Below, piece by piece: positions 22,846 to 32,196 of a stretch of DNA of 41,719 nt. The notes beneath the pieces are model-generated. The model searched no databases. It was not told the DNA's origin and saw only the letters and a list, made by a program, of their open reading frames with translations. Within the stretch, counting starts at the first letter, position 1; each line of letters starts with the position of its first letter. This DNA comes from Sphingomonas sp. dw_22. Lineage in GTDB: Bacteria > Pseudomonadota > Alphaproteobacteria > Sphingomonadales > Sphingomonadaceae. The stretch lies in assembly GCF_018449795.1 (NCBI RefSeq), contig NZ_JAAVVE010000039.1:1-41719 (forward strand), in the 5' to 3' direction. A program made the translations under genes and the position numbers.

Positions 22846-24201
22846 ATGCCCGCCGCCCACCCTCGCCTCACCCTCATCGCCTGCATCCTCGCGTCGAGCC
22901 TCGCCTTTATCGACGGTTCGGTCACCAATGTCGCGCTCCCGGCGATCGGCGCGGATCTCCACGCGACACCGGCCGAGCTGCAATGGACGATCAATGCCTA
23001 TCTGCTGCCGCTCTCGGCGCTGCTACTGCTGGGCGGGGCGGCCGGGGACCATTTCGGCCGCCGCAAGCTGCTGATCGCCGGCATCACGCTGTTCGTCATC
23101 GCCTCGATCGCCTGCGCGGTCGCCGCCGATCTCGATCTTCTCCTCGCCGCCCGGGTGATCCAGGGCATCGGGGCAGCGATCCTGCTGCCCAACAGCCTGG
23201 CAACGCTCGGCAACAGCTTCTCGGGTGAAGAGCGGGGCCGCGCGATCGGCACCTGGGCGGCGGCCAGCGCCATCGCCGGTGCCGTCGGCCCGCCGCTCGG
23301 CGGCTGGCTGGTCGATACGATCGGCTGGCGGGCGATCTTCTACGTCAACGTGCCGCTCGGCGCGCTCGCGATCCTGATCGCCTGGCGTTTCGTCCGCGAG
23401 AGCGCCGAGGGCGCGCTGCCGCTCGACTGGCCCGGCGCGATCAGCGCGACGCTGGCACTCGGCGCGCTCACCTGGGGGCTCACGCTCTGGTCGAGCCACG
23501 GCGCCTTCGATCCTCCCGCCGCGATCGGCATCGCCGCCGGGCTCGCGCTGATCGCGCTGTTCCTCTGGATCGAGCGCCATCGCGGCAACCGTGCGATGAT
23601 GCCCTTCGCGATGTTCGGCTCGCGCGCCTTTGCCGGGCTCACCCTGCTCACCTTCCTGCTCTACGGCGCGCTGGGCGGGCTGCTGCTCCTGCTGCCCTAT
23701 GTGCTGATCCAGGCCGGCGGCTATTCGGCGCTCCACGCCGGCTTCGCGCTGCTGCCGATGCCGCTCGGTATGGGGTTCGCCTCGCGCATCATGGGTCCGC
23801 TGACGGTGCGAGTCGGGCCGCGCCTGCCGCTGTCGATCGGCCCCGTGATCGTCGCCGCCGGGCTCGCCGCGCTGCTGCTGGTCGACGAGGACGCGCCCTA
23901 TTGGAGTTCGGTCTTCCCCGGCATCCTGCTCGTCGCGCTCGGCATGTCGTGCGTCGCCGCGCCGCTCACCACCGCCGTCCTCGCCTCGGTCGAGGAGAGC
24001 CATACCGGCACCGCATCGGGCTTCAACAGCGCCATCGCCCGCACCGGCGGCCTGATCGCCACCGCGATCGCCGGAGCCGTCATCGCCGCGGCGGGCGGCG
24101 CGCTCATAACCGCATTCCACGCCGCCGCCCTGATCGCCGCCGCCGCCGCTTTGGTGTCGGCGGCGGTCGCATGGCTCACCCTCGACAGCGCAAAGGGTTA
24201 G
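22846..24201 (+). CDS. MFS drug exporter, DHA2 (EmrB/QacA) family
   Basis: The 451-residue membrane protein has the features of the 14-helix DHA2 branch of the major facilitator superfamily. DGSVTNVALPAIGADL with TINAYLLPLSALLL (motif D1-type) opens the first helices, GDHFGRRK is motif A, and AIAGAVGPPLGGWL is motif C, which marks antiporters. It likely exports toxic compounds using the proton gradient; the substrate cannot be predicted. The ATG at 22846 gives the usual N-terminus; an ATG five bases earlier is in another frame. The stop overlaps the convergent DUF937 gene by four bases. Confidence 0.92.
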   Translation: MPAAHPRLTLIACILASSLAFIDGSVTNVALPAIGADLHATPAELQWTINAYLLPLSALLLLGGAAGDHFGRRKLLIAGITLFVIASIACAVAADLDLLLAARVIQGIGAAILLPNSLATLGNSFSGEERGRAIGTWAAASAIAGAVGPPLGGWLVDTIGWRAIFYVNVPLGALAILIAWRFVRESAEGALPLDWPGAISATLALGALTWGLTLWSSHGAFDPPAAIGIAAGLALIALFLWIERHRGNRAMMPFAMFGSRAFAGLTLLTFLLYGALGGLLLLLPYVLIQAGGYSALHAGFALLPMPLGMGFASRIMGPLTVRVGPRLPLSIGPVIVAAGLAALLLVDEDAPYWSSVFPGILLVALGMSCVAAPLTTAVLASVEESHTGTASGFNSAIARTGGLIATAIAGAVIAAAGGALITAFHAAALIAAAAALVSAAVAWLTLDSAKG

Positions 24202-24809
24202 GCCCTTCCGCGCACCATCCCGAGGATGTCGTCGAGCGGATTGCCGTCATGGTTGGCGTCGAGCATCGATGCCAACCCGCCCAAGCCGCCGAGCGGACCA
24301 GCCGGCGCCGCCTGCGGCACGGGCGCAGCAGCCGCGCTGCCGCCGCCGAGCATCGAAGCCAGCACGCTGCCCGCGATCCCGCCCAGGATGCCACCGCCGA
24401 TCTTCTTCGTCACCTGCTGCGCCACCAGCCCCGCGACGATCGGCAGCATCGCCTTCAGGATCGTGTCGCTGATCCCGGTCTGCTGCGCGGCATGCGCGGC
24501 GACCGTGCGGCTGACGTCCTTCGATCCGAAGATATGGCCGAGGATCGAGTTGCCGGCATCGACATCGGCCACAGGCGCCGCAGTCGAATCGGCGATCGCC
24601 GCGACATCGCCGAGCGCGCCGCCCTGCTCGGCCTTCTTGAACCCGCCGAGCACCGCCGGGAGCAGCGCGCCGACCGCGGCGTTCGCCTGTTCGGGGCTCA
24701 GCCCGAATTGCGACGCCAGCGCGCCGACATCGACCTGCGGCGCAGCCGCCGCCTGCTCCGCCTGACCGCCGCCCAAGGCGCCCTGCAGCAACTGACCGAG
24801 AATATCCAT
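24198..24809 (-). CDS. DUF937 domain protein
   Basis: The 203-residue product matches DUF937: MDILGQLLQGALGG at the N-terminus, FGLSPEQANAAVGALLPAVLGGFKK, GNSILGHIFGSKDVSRTVAAHAAQQTG and a Gly/Ala-rich LPIVAGLVAQQVTKKIGGGILGG. The role of the family is not established. The C-terminus ends with LDANHDGNPLDDILG, which has the D-x-N-x-D-G spacing of an EF-hand-like calcium loop and recurs in proteins of this family. The ATG at 24809 follows a GGGGAGA-like site. It is convergent with the MFS gene and upstream of tpiA's stop on the same strand. Confidence 0.85.
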   Translation of the reverse strand: MDILGQLLQGALGGGQAEQAAAAPQVDVGALASQFGLSPEQANAAVGALLPAVLGGFKKAEQGGALGDVAAIADSTAAPVADVDAGNSILGHIFGSKDVSRTVAAHAAQQTGISDTILKAMLPIVAGLVAQQVTKKIGGGILGGIAGSVLASMLGGGSAAAAPVPQAAPAGPLGGLGGLASMLDANHDGNPLDDILGMVRGRA

Positions 24810-24883
24810 GGTGCCGTCTCCCCTGAGTGCAGAAACGGAACGATCCGGAGGGTCGCAGGTTGCAGCGCCCGAGTTAATTCAGG

Positions 24884-25627
24884 TCAAATCCTCGCCGCCG
24901 CCTCGATGATCGGCACGAACTTCTCGGCGGTCAGGCTCGCGCCGCCCACCAGGGCCCCGTCGACATTGTCGACCGCCAGGATGCTGCCCGCATTCGCCCC
25001 GGTCACCGATCCGCCATAGAGGATGCGGATGCCCGCGGCGGCATCGCCCACCATGTGCCGCAGCTTGGCCCGAGCGATGGCATGGATCGAGGCGATCTCG
25101 TCCAGCGTCGGCGTGCGCCCGGTGCCGATCGCCCAGCGCGGCTCATAGGCAAGCGTCAGCCATTCGGGCGAGGCGCCGTCGGGCAGCGACTTCTCGATCT
25201 GCGACTGGACGATCCGCTCGGCCCGCCCGGCATCGCGCTCGGCCTCGGTCTCGCCGCAGCACAGGATGACCTGCAAGCCATGCCGCCGCGCCGCTGCCGC
25301 CTTGGCCCAGGCGTCGTGGCTGGTCTCGTGCTGGTCCGCCCGGCGCTCGCTATGGCCGACGATCGTCAGCACCGCCCCGGCCTCGACCAGCATCGGCGCG
25401 GAGATGCAGCCGGTATGCGCGCCCTTGTCCGCCTCATGCACGTCCTGCGCCCCGATCGGCAGCGCACCCGCCACCGCCGCGGCCGGCGCGATCAGCGTGA
25501 ACGGCACGCACAGCGCCGTATCCACCCCCGGATTGGCCGCTGCCGCCGCCGCGATCGCCTCCACTTCGCCAAGCTGGGCCTTCAGCCCGTGCATCTTCCA
25601 ATTGCCGGCGACAAGCTTGCGGCGCAT
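24884..25627 (-). CDS. tpiA: Triose-phosphate isomerase
   Basis: The 247-residue product interconverts dihydroxyacetone phosphate and glyceraldehyde 3-phosphate. The catalytic residues are all visible: the lysine in GNWKMHG, the histidine in IVGHSERR and the glutamate in AYEPRWAIGTG, with the phosphate-binding YGGSVTGAN near the end. AGGAGG seven bases before the ATG at 25627 sets the start; a longer in-frame reading to 25681 has no such site. It is divergent from ppiD with 116 bases between them. This tpiA/ppiD-trpE arrangement is one I associate with sphingomonads. Confidence 0.97.
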   Translation of the reverse strand: MRRKLVAGNWKMHGLKAQLGEVEAIAAAAAANPGVDTALCVPFTLIAPAAAVAGALPIGAQDVHEADKGAHTGCISAPMLVEAGAVLTIVGHSERRADQHETSHDAWAKAAAARRHGLQVILCCGETEAERDAGRAERIVQSQIEKSLPDGASPEWLTLAYEPRWAIGTGRTPTLDEIASIHAIARAKLRHMVGDAAAGIRILYGGSVTGANAGSILAVDNVDGALVGGASLTAEKFVPIIEAAARI

Positions 25628-25743
25628 ACCCAACTCCTCCTGTTTGTCCGCAGCCGATACCAAGGCAGGCGCGTTGCACAAGCTTGAAGGCGCGGCACCA
25701 CCGCCCTAAAGCACCCGGGATTCCCTCGAACGAACGGCCCTTC

Positions 25744-27681
25744 ATGCTCAATTTCTTCCGGAACTTCACCAAGTCGCGCTACGGCATGATCGCGGTGTTC
25801 GTGTTCCTCGGCCTGATCGCGATCGCCTTCGCCGCCGGCGACATCACCGGCCTGCGCTCGAACGGCCCCGGCGGCGGCAGCGACGTGCTCGCCAAGGTCG
25901 GCGGCACCAAGATCACCGATCGCGAGTTGCGCGAGCGGATCGATCGCTTCCTGCGCAACGCCCAGCGCGAGGGCCAGAACATCACGATGGAGCAGTTCCT
26001 GGCGCAGGGCGGCCTGGATTTGGCGCTCGACGAGACGATCAATTCGGCCGCGATGATCGAGTTCGCGAAGCAGTCCGGCATGCAGGTCAGCAAGAAGCTG
26101 ATCGACAGCGACATCGCCAACAATCCCGCCTTTTTCGGCATCGACGGCAAGTTCAGCCAGAAGAGCTTCGAGGATCTGCTCGCGCAGAACCGCATCATCC
26201 CGGCCGCCTATCGCGACAGCCTGACGCAGGATCGCTACGCTACCTGGCTGGTCAATCGCGGCACGCTGGGCGGCCAGCTCCCCACCGGAGTCGTCCTCCC
26301 CTATGCCTCGCTGATGCTCGAGCGCCGCACCGGTATCGTCGGCTTCGTCCAGTCGGTCGCGATGGACCCCGGTCCCGATCCCGACGATCAGGCGCTGACC
26401 GCTTATTATGCCGGCAATCGCAACCGCTACATGGTGCCGCAGCGCCGCATCGTCCGCTACGCCACCGTCACCGCCGATGGCCTGCGCGGCCAGAACGCCG
26501 CGACCGACGCCGAGATCGCCGACGCCTACAAGAAGGCCGGCACCCGCTATGCCGCGACCGAGAAGCGCTCGGTCGAGCTCGTCACCGCGCTCGATCAGGC
26601 GACCGCCGCGAAGATCGCTGCCCAGGCCAAGGGCGGCGCGCTCGATGCCGCGGCCCGCGCAGCCGGCCTCGAAGTCCGCAAGGTCGATGCCGCCGAAAAG
26701 GCCGCACTCGCCAAGGATGTCTCCGCCGCCTTCGCCGATGCCGCCTTCGCCGCGCAGCAGGGCGCTCTCGCCGGCCCGGCCCAGCTCGGCGGCACCTGGT
26801 ATGTCTATCGCGTCGACAAGATCGAGAAGATCGCCGCCAAGTCGCTCGAGGAGGCGCGCTCGGAGCTCGCCGACGAGATCGGCCAGCGCAAGCTCGCCCA
26901 GGCGCTCGGCGACCTGCGCCAGTCGATCGACGACGGTGTCGGCGACGGCAAGACCTTCGACGAGGCCGTGCGCGATGCGAAGCTGACCGCGGCGACCACG
27001 CCCGCGCTGACCAACACCGCCACCAATCCCGACGATGCCGCCTATAAGCCCGATCCGGCGACGGTCGCGCTGCTGCGCGCCGGCTTCGCCGTCGAGCAGC
27101 CGGGCGACGAGCCCCAGGTCGTCCAGACCGCCGCCGACGGCAGCTTCGCACTCGTCTCGCTGGAGAAGATCGTGCCGGCCGCGCCGCGCCCGCTCGCCAG
27201 CATCCGCGACAAGGTGAAGGCCGATTACCTGATGGACAAGGCGCTGCAAAAGGCGCGCACCGCCGCCTCCGCCGCGATCGCCAAGCTCGAAAAGGGCGTG
27301 CCGATGGCCCAGGCGCTGGCCGAAGCCGGCGTCACCAAGGGCGCGCCGCCCAAGCCCTTCGACTTCAAGCGCTCCGAGCTCCAGGGCAAGGAGAACTTCA
27401 TCCAGATGGCGTTCAGCATGCCGGCCAAGAAGGCGCGTCTGGTCGAGGCGCCGGAGCGCGCCGGCTATTATGTCGTCTATGTCGACAAGATCGAGGAGCA
27501 TAGCGCGGCCAATGATCCGATCGCGGTCGGCCAGGTGCGCGGCGCGCTCTCGCAGCAGACCGGCCCCGAATATGCCCGCCAGTTCATCGGCGCGATCCGC
27601 AAGCAGGTGAAGGTCACGCGCAACGAGACGGCGATCGCCCGTTTCCGCGCCGATCTCGTCCGCCAGGGCACGGCACGCTGA
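25744..27681 (+). CDS. ppiD: PpiD/SurA-type periplasmic folding factor
   Basis: The 645-residue product is a membrane-anchored periplasmic peptidyl-prolyl isomerase-like chaperone that assists outer-membrane protein folding. A short cytoplasmic N-terminus (MLNFFRNFTKSRYG) precedes a single transmembrane helix (about residues 15-31). A SurA-N-like domain (VGGTKITDRELRERIDRFL, and FGIDGKFSQKSFEDLL) and a PpiC-like region (about 250-380) follow, then a C-terminal helical domain. The length is typical of PpiD (about 620-650). The isomerase domain appears degenerate, as in most PpiD. The trpE GTG follows one base after the stop, so trpE is probably co-transcribed and translationally coupled. Confidence 0.92.
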   Translation: MLNFFRNFTKSRYGMIAVFVFLGLIAIAFAAGDITGLRSNGPGGGSDVLAKVGGTKITDRELRERIDRFLRNAQREGQNITMEQFLAQGGLDLALDETINSAAMIEFAKQSGMQVSKKLIDSDIANNPAFFGIDGKFSQKSFEDLLAQNRIIPAAYRDSLTQDRYATWLVNRGTLGGQLPTGVVLPYASLMLERRTGIVGFVQSVAMDPGPDPDDQALTAYYAGNRNRYMVPQRRIVRYATVTADGLRGQNAATDAEIADAYKKAGTRYAATEKRSVELVTALDQATAAKIAAQAKGGALDAAARAAGLEVRKVDAAEKAALAKDVSAAFADAAFAAQQGALAGPAQLGGTWYVYRVDKIEKIAAKSLEEARSELADEIGQRKLAQALGDLRQSIDDGVGDGKTFDEAVRDAKLTAATTPALTNTATNPDDAAYKPDPATVALLRAGFAVEQPGDEPQVVQTAADGSFALVSLEKIVPAAPRPLASIRDKVKADYLMDKALQKARTAASAAIAKLEKGVPMAQALAEAGVTKGAPPKPFDFKRSELQGKENFIQMAFSMPAKKARLVEAPERAGYYVVYVDKIEEHSAANDPIAVGQVRGALSQQTGPEYARQFIGAIRKQVKVTRNETAIARFRADLVRQGTAR

Positions 27682-27682
27682 G

Positions 27683-29170
27683 GTGATCCAAGGCGCAGAA
27701 GCCGCCCGCGCGGCGTTGGCCGCCGGGCGGCCCGCATTGCTCTGGCGCCGCCAGATCGCGGATACCGAGACTCCGGTTGCCGCCGCGCTCAAGCTGATCG
27801 AGCCGGGCCGGGGCGATTTCCTGCTCGAATCGGTCGAGGGCGGATCGGTGCGCGGGCGCCACAGCCTGATCGGCCTCGCGCCCGATCTGGTCTTCCGCGC
27901 GACCGGGAACGAAGCGGCGATCAACAATCGCTGGCTCACCGATCGCGACGCCTTCGCGCCCTGCGCCCAGCCCACGCTCGACGCCCTGCGCGCGCTGGTA
28001 GCCGAATGCCGGATGGACGTGCCCGCCGAACTGCCGCGCGCGCTGGCCTGCCTGGTCGGCTATTTCAGCTACGAGACGGTCGGGCTGGTCGAGAAGCTCG
28101 CCCGTCCGCCGCAGAACCCGATCGGCGTGCCCGACATGATGTTCGTGCGGCCGACCGTGATCCTGGTCTTCGATCGGCTGGCGGACGCGCTGTTCCTGGT
28201 CGCGCCGGTCTGGCCGGGCGGCGATGTCGATGCCGCCGCCGAACGGATCGACGCCGTCGCCGCGAAGCTCGCCACGGCCTCGCTGCCCGCACCCGTCCAT
28301 GCCGAACCGAGCGAGATCGCGCTGGCCCCGGTGCTGGAGCCCGGCCGCTATGGCGAGATGGTCGCCCGCGCCAAGGACTATATCTCCGCCGGAGACATCT
28401 TCCAGGTCGTGCTCGCCCAGCGCTTCACCACGCCGTTCACGCTGCCACCGTTCGAGCTCTACCGGGCGCTGCGCCGGGTGAACCCGTCGCCCTTCCTCTA
28501 TCATCTCGATCTGCCCGGCTTCGCGCTGACCGGCTCAAGCCCCGAGATCCTGGTCCGCGCCCGCGACGGCGAAGTCACGATCCGTCCGATCGCCGGCACC
28601 CGCCCGCGCGGCAAGACGGCGGCCGAGGACGAAGCGAACCGCGCCAGCCTGCTCGCCGATCCCAAGGAATGCGCCGAGCATCTGATGCTGCTCGATCTCG
28701 GCCGCAACGATGTCGGCCGGGTCGCGGACACGGGCACGGTGCGCGTGACGGACAGCTATACGGTCGAATTCTACAGCCATGTGATGCACATCGTCTCGAA
28801 CGTGGTCGGCCGGCTGCGGCCCGACGCCGATGCGCTCGACGCGCTGTTCGCGGGCTTCCCGGCGGGCACGGTCAGCGGCGCGCCCAAGGTCCGCGCCTGC
28901 CAGGTCATCGCCGAGCTGGAGCCGGAGACGCGCGGGCCCTACGCCGGCGGCGTCGGCTATTTCTCGCCCGACGGTTCGATGGATTCATGCATCGTCCTGC
29001 GCACCGCGCTGGTGAAGGACGGCGTCATGCACGTCCAGGCCGGCGCCGGCATCGTCGCCGATTCGGACCCGGCCTATGAACAGCGCGAATGCGAGGCCAA
29101 GGCCGGCGCCCTGTTCGCCGCCGCGCGCGAAGCAGTCGCGCGGGCCAGCGAAGCAGGATTCGGCCAGTAA
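27683..29170 (+). CDS. trpE: Anthranilate synthase component I
   Basis: The 495-residue product makes anthranilate from chorismate, the first committed step of tryptophan synthesis, together with TrpG. FLLESVEGGSVRGRHSLIG holds the LLES segment of the tryptophan feedback site. The chorismate-binding core is complete: PSPFLYHLDLPGFALTGSSPE, RPIAGTRPRG, HLMLLDLGRNDVGRV, FPAGTVSGAPKVRA and GAGIVADSDP near the end. The GTG start at 27683 lies directly behind the ppiD stop, which explains the lack of a strong ribosome-binding site. No leader peptide or attenuator is visible. A solo arm of the family B repeat starts three bases after the stop. Confidence 0.97.
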   Translation: MIQGAEAARAALAAGRPALLWRRQIADTETPVAAALKLIEPGRGDFLLESVEGGSVRGRHSLIGLAPDLVFRATGNEAAINNRWLTDRDAFAPCAQPTLDALRALVAECRMDVPAELPRALACLVGYFSYETVGLVEKLARPPQNPIGVPDMMFVRPTVILVFDRLADALFLVAPVWPGGDVDAAAERIDAVAAKLATASLPAPVHAEPSEIALAPVLEPGRYGEMVARAKDYISAGDIFQVVLAQRFTTPFTLPPFELYRALRRVNPSPFLYHLDLPGFALTGSSPEILVRARDGEVTIRPIAGTRPRGKTAAEDEANRASLLADPKECAEHLMLLDLGRNDVGRVADTGTVRVTDSYTVEFYSHVMHIVSNVVGRLRPDADALDALFAGFPAGTVSGAPKVRACQVIAELEPETRGPYAGGVGYFSPDGSMDSCIVLRTALVKDGVMHVQAGAGIVADSDPAYEQRECEAKAGALFAAAREAVARASEAGFGQ

Positions 29171-29173
29171 CCT

Positions 29174-29200
29174 AATTCCTCCCCGGCACGGGGAGGAGTT
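29174..29200. repeat. Family B solo palindromic arm
   Basis: One arm of the family B element, forming a hairpin CTCCCCG-GCA-CGGGGAG. It lies between the trpE stop and the end of a convergent gene, and may act as a terminator for both, though no T-run follows. It matches the left arm of the copy at 17538 over its first 23 bases. Confidence 0.8.
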
Positions 29201-29206
29201 TTCAGG

Positions 29207-29641
29207 TCAGGGATTGGGACCGGAATCGGGATCCGGAGCGGTGGTCCGCGCCGCCTTGGCCTTGGCGTCCAGCCGCTCCTGATACCATTGCTGGATGAAC
29301 TGGCGCGTGCAGCCGGTCTGGCCGCCGGTGCCGACCGGCGAGCAGCTATTGGGCAGCCCCGCCCGGTTGAACTGCTCCACCGTCTCGACGCGATTGGTCC
29401 AGGCCTGGGACGCCGCGTCCTCCTTGGGCTGGTCGCGGAAGCGCTTCGGGATGCGATAGGGCGAATCGCCCGCATTCGCGCAGACCACGATCTCGTCCGG
29501 ATCCTGCGACGGCGGGCATTTCTCGTCGCCATAGAGCAGGATCGAGCGGACGCGCTTGGGCGGATCCTGCGGCGCGCTCTGGTCCTGCGCCACTGCGGGA
29601 CCGGCGAGCAGGGCGGTGGCGATGAGCAATCTGGCAAGCAT
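29207..29641 (-). CDS. Secreted protein of unknown function
   Basis: The 144-residue product has a clear signal peptide (MLARLLIATALLAGPAVAQ) and a soluble, Pro/Asp-rich mature part. Four cysteines in the mature part (EKCPPSQD, VVCANAGD, NSCSPVG, TGCTRQF) could form two disulfides. The segment DEIVVCANAGDSPYRIPKRFR is of a kind I have seen in short sphingomonad exported proteins of unknown role. AAGGAG eight bases before the ATG at 29641 supports the start. The gene is antisense to and splits trpE from trpG. Function is not predictable. Confidence 0.8.
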   Translation of the reverse strand: MLARLLIATALLAGPAVAQDQSAPQDPPKRVRSILLYGDEKCPPSQDPDEIVVCANAGDSPYRIPKRFRDQPKEDAASQAWTNRVETVEQFNRAGLPNSCSPVGTGGQTGCTRQFIQQWYQERLDAKAKAARTTAPDPDSGPNP

Positions 29642-29769
29642 TCACGAAACTCCTTCAAGACGTCCAACGCCCCTTTGGGCACCACCGTTGCGCCCCACTA
29701 TGGCCGCGCCAAGGCAAAGCCTATGCACGAGCGATTGTGAACGCGGCACAAACCCCCTAACTCGCTGCC

Positions 29770-30354
29770 ATGATCCTCGTCATCGATAACTACGACAGCT
29801 TCACCTGGAACCTCGTTCATTACCTGATGGACCTGGGCGCGGAGGTGCAGGTGGTGCGCAACGACGCCCTCACCGCGCGCGACGCGATCGCGAGCAACGC
29901 CCAGGCGTTCCTGATCTCGCCCGGCCCCTGCACGCCGAACGAAGCCGGGGTGAGCCTCGATCTCGTCGCCGCCTGCGCCGAGTTGAGGAAGCCGCTGCTC
30001 GGCGTCTGCCTCGGCCACCAGTCGATCGGCCAGCATTTCGGCGGCAAGGTGGTGCGCGGCGGGCTGATGCACGGCAAGACCTGCCCGGTCGAGCATGACG
30101 GCACCGGCCTGTTCGAAGGGCTCCCCTCGCCCTTCATCGCCACCCGATATCATTCGCTGATCGTCACCGAGATACCCGATGAGCTGGTGGTCAATGCCAC
30201 CGCCTCCGACGCCACGGTGATGGGCATCCGCCACCGCGAGCTGCCGATCCACGGCGTCCAGTTCCACCCCGAAAGCATCGCCACCGAGCACGGTCATGCG
30301 ATGCTGGCGAATTTCCTGAAGATCGCGGGGATCGAGGCACGGGCGCTGGCCTAG
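29770..30354 (+). CDS. trpG: Anthranilate synthase component II (glutamine amidotransferase)
   Basis: The 194-residue product is a class I glutamine amidotransferase that supplies ammonia to TrpE. It starts with the family's [18 protein letters not shown]. The oxyanion segment [11 protein letters not shown], nucleophile cysteine in [11 protein letters not shown] and the catalytic His/Glu in [13 protein letters not shown] are all present. It could also serve p-aminobenzoate synthesis as PabA, as in many bacteria with a single copy. It is separated from trpE by a gene on the opposite strand and therefore needs its own promoter. A family A repeat lies 52 bases downstream. Confidence 0.96.
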   Translation: MILVIDNYDSFTWNLVHYLMDLGAEVQVVRNDALTARDAIASNAQAFLISPGPCTPNEAGVSLDLVAACAELRKPLLGVCLGHQSIGQHFGGKVVRGGLMHGKTCPVEHDGTGLFEGLPSPFIATRYHSLIVTEIPDELVVNATASDATVMGIRHRELPIHGVQFHPESIATEHGHAMLANFLKIAGIEARALA

Positions 30355-30405
30355 AGCCAACCGGAGTTGCGTGAGAAGGCATCGGTGAGCTTGGAAACCT
30401 CCTCC

Positions 30406-30513
30406 GTCACCCCGGCCGCAGTGCCGGGGTCCACTCCTCCTCCAGAGAGCCCTTCTCGCCTCTAGCCGCTCTCCCAGCCTCCCGGTGGCCCCCGGCACTC
30501 CGGCCGGGGTGAC
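30406..30513. repeat. Family A long inverted repeat, copy 3
   Basis: A 108-bp copy, same orientation as copies 1 and 2. The left arm begins GTCACCCCGGCCGCAGTGCC and the right arm ends CTCCGGCCGGGGTGAC, so the arms carry a few mismatches and this copy is more diverged. The spacer keeps the CCGCTCTCCCAGC segment. It lies between trpG and the antiporter gene. Confidence 0.9.
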
Positions 30514-30588
30514 GGAGGTTGCCGAACGTCGATCCAACCCAGCGTTCCCGGTTGGACTCACCCACCACCAGCGCGCTAGCCTGGCGGC

Positions 30589-32130
30589 ATGACGTTCTTC
30601 GAGAGCCTCATTGCCTTGCTGCTGATGGCGGTCGTGCTGCTGCAGGTCTCGCGGCGGACATGGATTCCCTATCCCACGATGCTCGCCGCGGCCGGCGTGA
30701 TCGTCGCGCTCGTGCCCGGAACCCCGGCGATCGGCCTCGACGGCCATACCGCACTCGCCCTGTTCATCGCACCGGTGCTGCTCGACGCCGCATTCGATTT
30801 CCCCGTCACGGCGATCCGCAAGTTCTGGCGGCCGCTGTTCGCGCTCGCCGTCGTCGCCGTCCTGCTGACGACCGCCGTGGTGGCGTGGATCGGCTGGGCG
30901 TTCGCCGGCCTCCCCGTCGCCGCCGCGGTCACCCTCGGCGCGATCGTCGCCCCGCCCGACGCCGCCGCGGCGACCACCGTTCTGCGCTCGGCAGCGCTCC
31001 CCCGCCGCACCGTCCAGGTGCTGACCGGCGAGAGCCTGCTCAACGACGCCAGCGCGCTGCTGCTGTTCGGCGCCGCAGTCGCGATCCAGAGCCATGGCGG
31101 GATAGACGGCGGCGTGGCCCTGCGGCTCGGCCTCGCCGTGCCCGGCGGGATCGCGCTCGGGCTCGCGTTCGGCTGGCTCTACTGCTTCATCCTGCCGTTC
31201 ACGCGCGGCTCGCTGGGCGGGAACCTGCTCGAATTCCTCAGCACCTTCGCGGCCTGGATCGTCGCCGAGCGGCTGGGGCTCTCGGCGGTGCTATGCGTCG
31301 TCGCGCTGGCGATGAGCCTCGCCAGCATCCCCTCGCTCCAGCTCGACGCGCGCAATCGCATCCAGTCCTTCGCGGTCTGGGGCATCGCCGTGTTCTCGCT
31401 CAACGTGCTCGCCTTCCTGCTGATGGGGATGCAGGTGCGCCACATCCTCGGCAGCATGACTCCCGAGCGGCTGCGCGAGGCGGCGGGCTTCGCGGGCCTC
31501 GTCGTCGCGGCGGTGATCGTCACGCGGATGCTGTGGGTGCTCATCTACAACCGCCTGGCCCTCCGCTTCGTCGCGCTGCGCGGCGGCATCGCGCCGGCGA
31601 GCCTGGGCCAGGGCATCGTCGTCGGCTGGTGCGGGATGCGCGGGCTGGTGACGCTCGCCACGGCGCTCGCGCTGCCCCAGGACTTCCCCCAGCGCGACCT
31701 GATTCTGCTCTCGGCCTTCGCGGTGGTGCTGGCGACGCTCGTCCTCCAGGGCCTGACGCTGGCGCCGCTCATCCGGCTGCTGCGCCTGCCGGGTGGGGAG
31801 GATTCGCAGCGCGAGCTCGCCTATGCCCGCCGCGCGCTGGCCGATGTCGCGCTCGCCGCGGTCGCGGACCCGCCCGGCCGCGTCGCCGACGAGACTCGCC
31901 GCCAGCTGGAGATAGACCGCCAGTCGCTCGAAGACGGCGCCGATTGCACGGAGTTCGACGAACGCCAGCGCCTGAAGCTCACCGCGATCACGATCCAGCG
32001 GCAGCACCTGCGCGCGATGCGCGACGACGACAGGATCGGCGAGGAGAGCTTCGAGCTGCTCCAGGAAGAGCTGGACTGGCGCACGCTCGCCGCCGGCCCC
32101 GAAGGCCGCCGCCCGATCGAGGAAGGCTAG
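30589..32130 (+). CDS. CPA1-family Na+/H+ antiporter
   Basis: The 513-residue product is a cation:proton antiporter of the NhaP/NHE (CPA1) type. About twelve transmembrane helices occupy residues 1-400. The ion-binding signatures are GAIVAPPDAAAATTVLR (helix 4-type region) and TGESLLNDASALLLF, which holds the N-D pair of electroneutral CPA1 proteins. GWCGMRGLVTLATALALP is also conserved. A hydrophilic C-terminal domain of about 110 residues, rich in Arg, Glu and Asp, follows and is likely cytoplasmic and regulatory. The likely role is sodium/proton exchange and pH homeostasis. The gene separates trpG from trpDC and is preceded by a family A repeat. Confidence 0.92.
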   Translation: MTFFESLIALLLMAVVLLQVSRRTWIPYPTMLAAAGVIVALVPGTPAIGLDGHTALALFIAPVLLDAAFDFPVTAIRKFWRPLFALAVVAVLLTTAVVAWIGWAFAGLPVAAAVTLGAIVAPPDAAAATTVLRSAALPRRTVQVLTGESLLNDASALLLFGAAVAIQSHGGIDGGVALRLGLAVPGGIALGLAFGWLYCFILPFTRGSLGGNLLEFLSTFAAWIVAERLGLSAVLCVVALAMSLASIPSLQLDARNRIQSFAVWGIAVFSLNVLAFLLMGMQVRHILGSMTPERLREAAGFAGLVVAAVIVTRMLWVLIYNRLALRFVALRGGIAPASLGQGIVVGWCGMRGLVTLATALALPQDFPQRDLILLSAFAVVLATLVLQGLTLAPLIRLLRLPGGEDSQRELAYARRALADVALAAVADPPGRVADETRRQLEIDRQSLEDGADCTEFDERQRLKLTAITIQRQHLRAMRDDDRIGEESFELLQEELDWRTLAAGPEGRRPIEEG

Positions 32131-32196
32131 CCCCGCTTCGCCCGCGCACATCAGGATTTGCTCGACTCAGGCCGCGCCGCTCTCGATAGAAGCCTC

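Noticed and set aside
27683..27760. Trp attenuator or leader peptide before trpE.
   Set aside because: trpE starts one base after the ppiD stop, with no room for a leader and no Trp-rich small frame.
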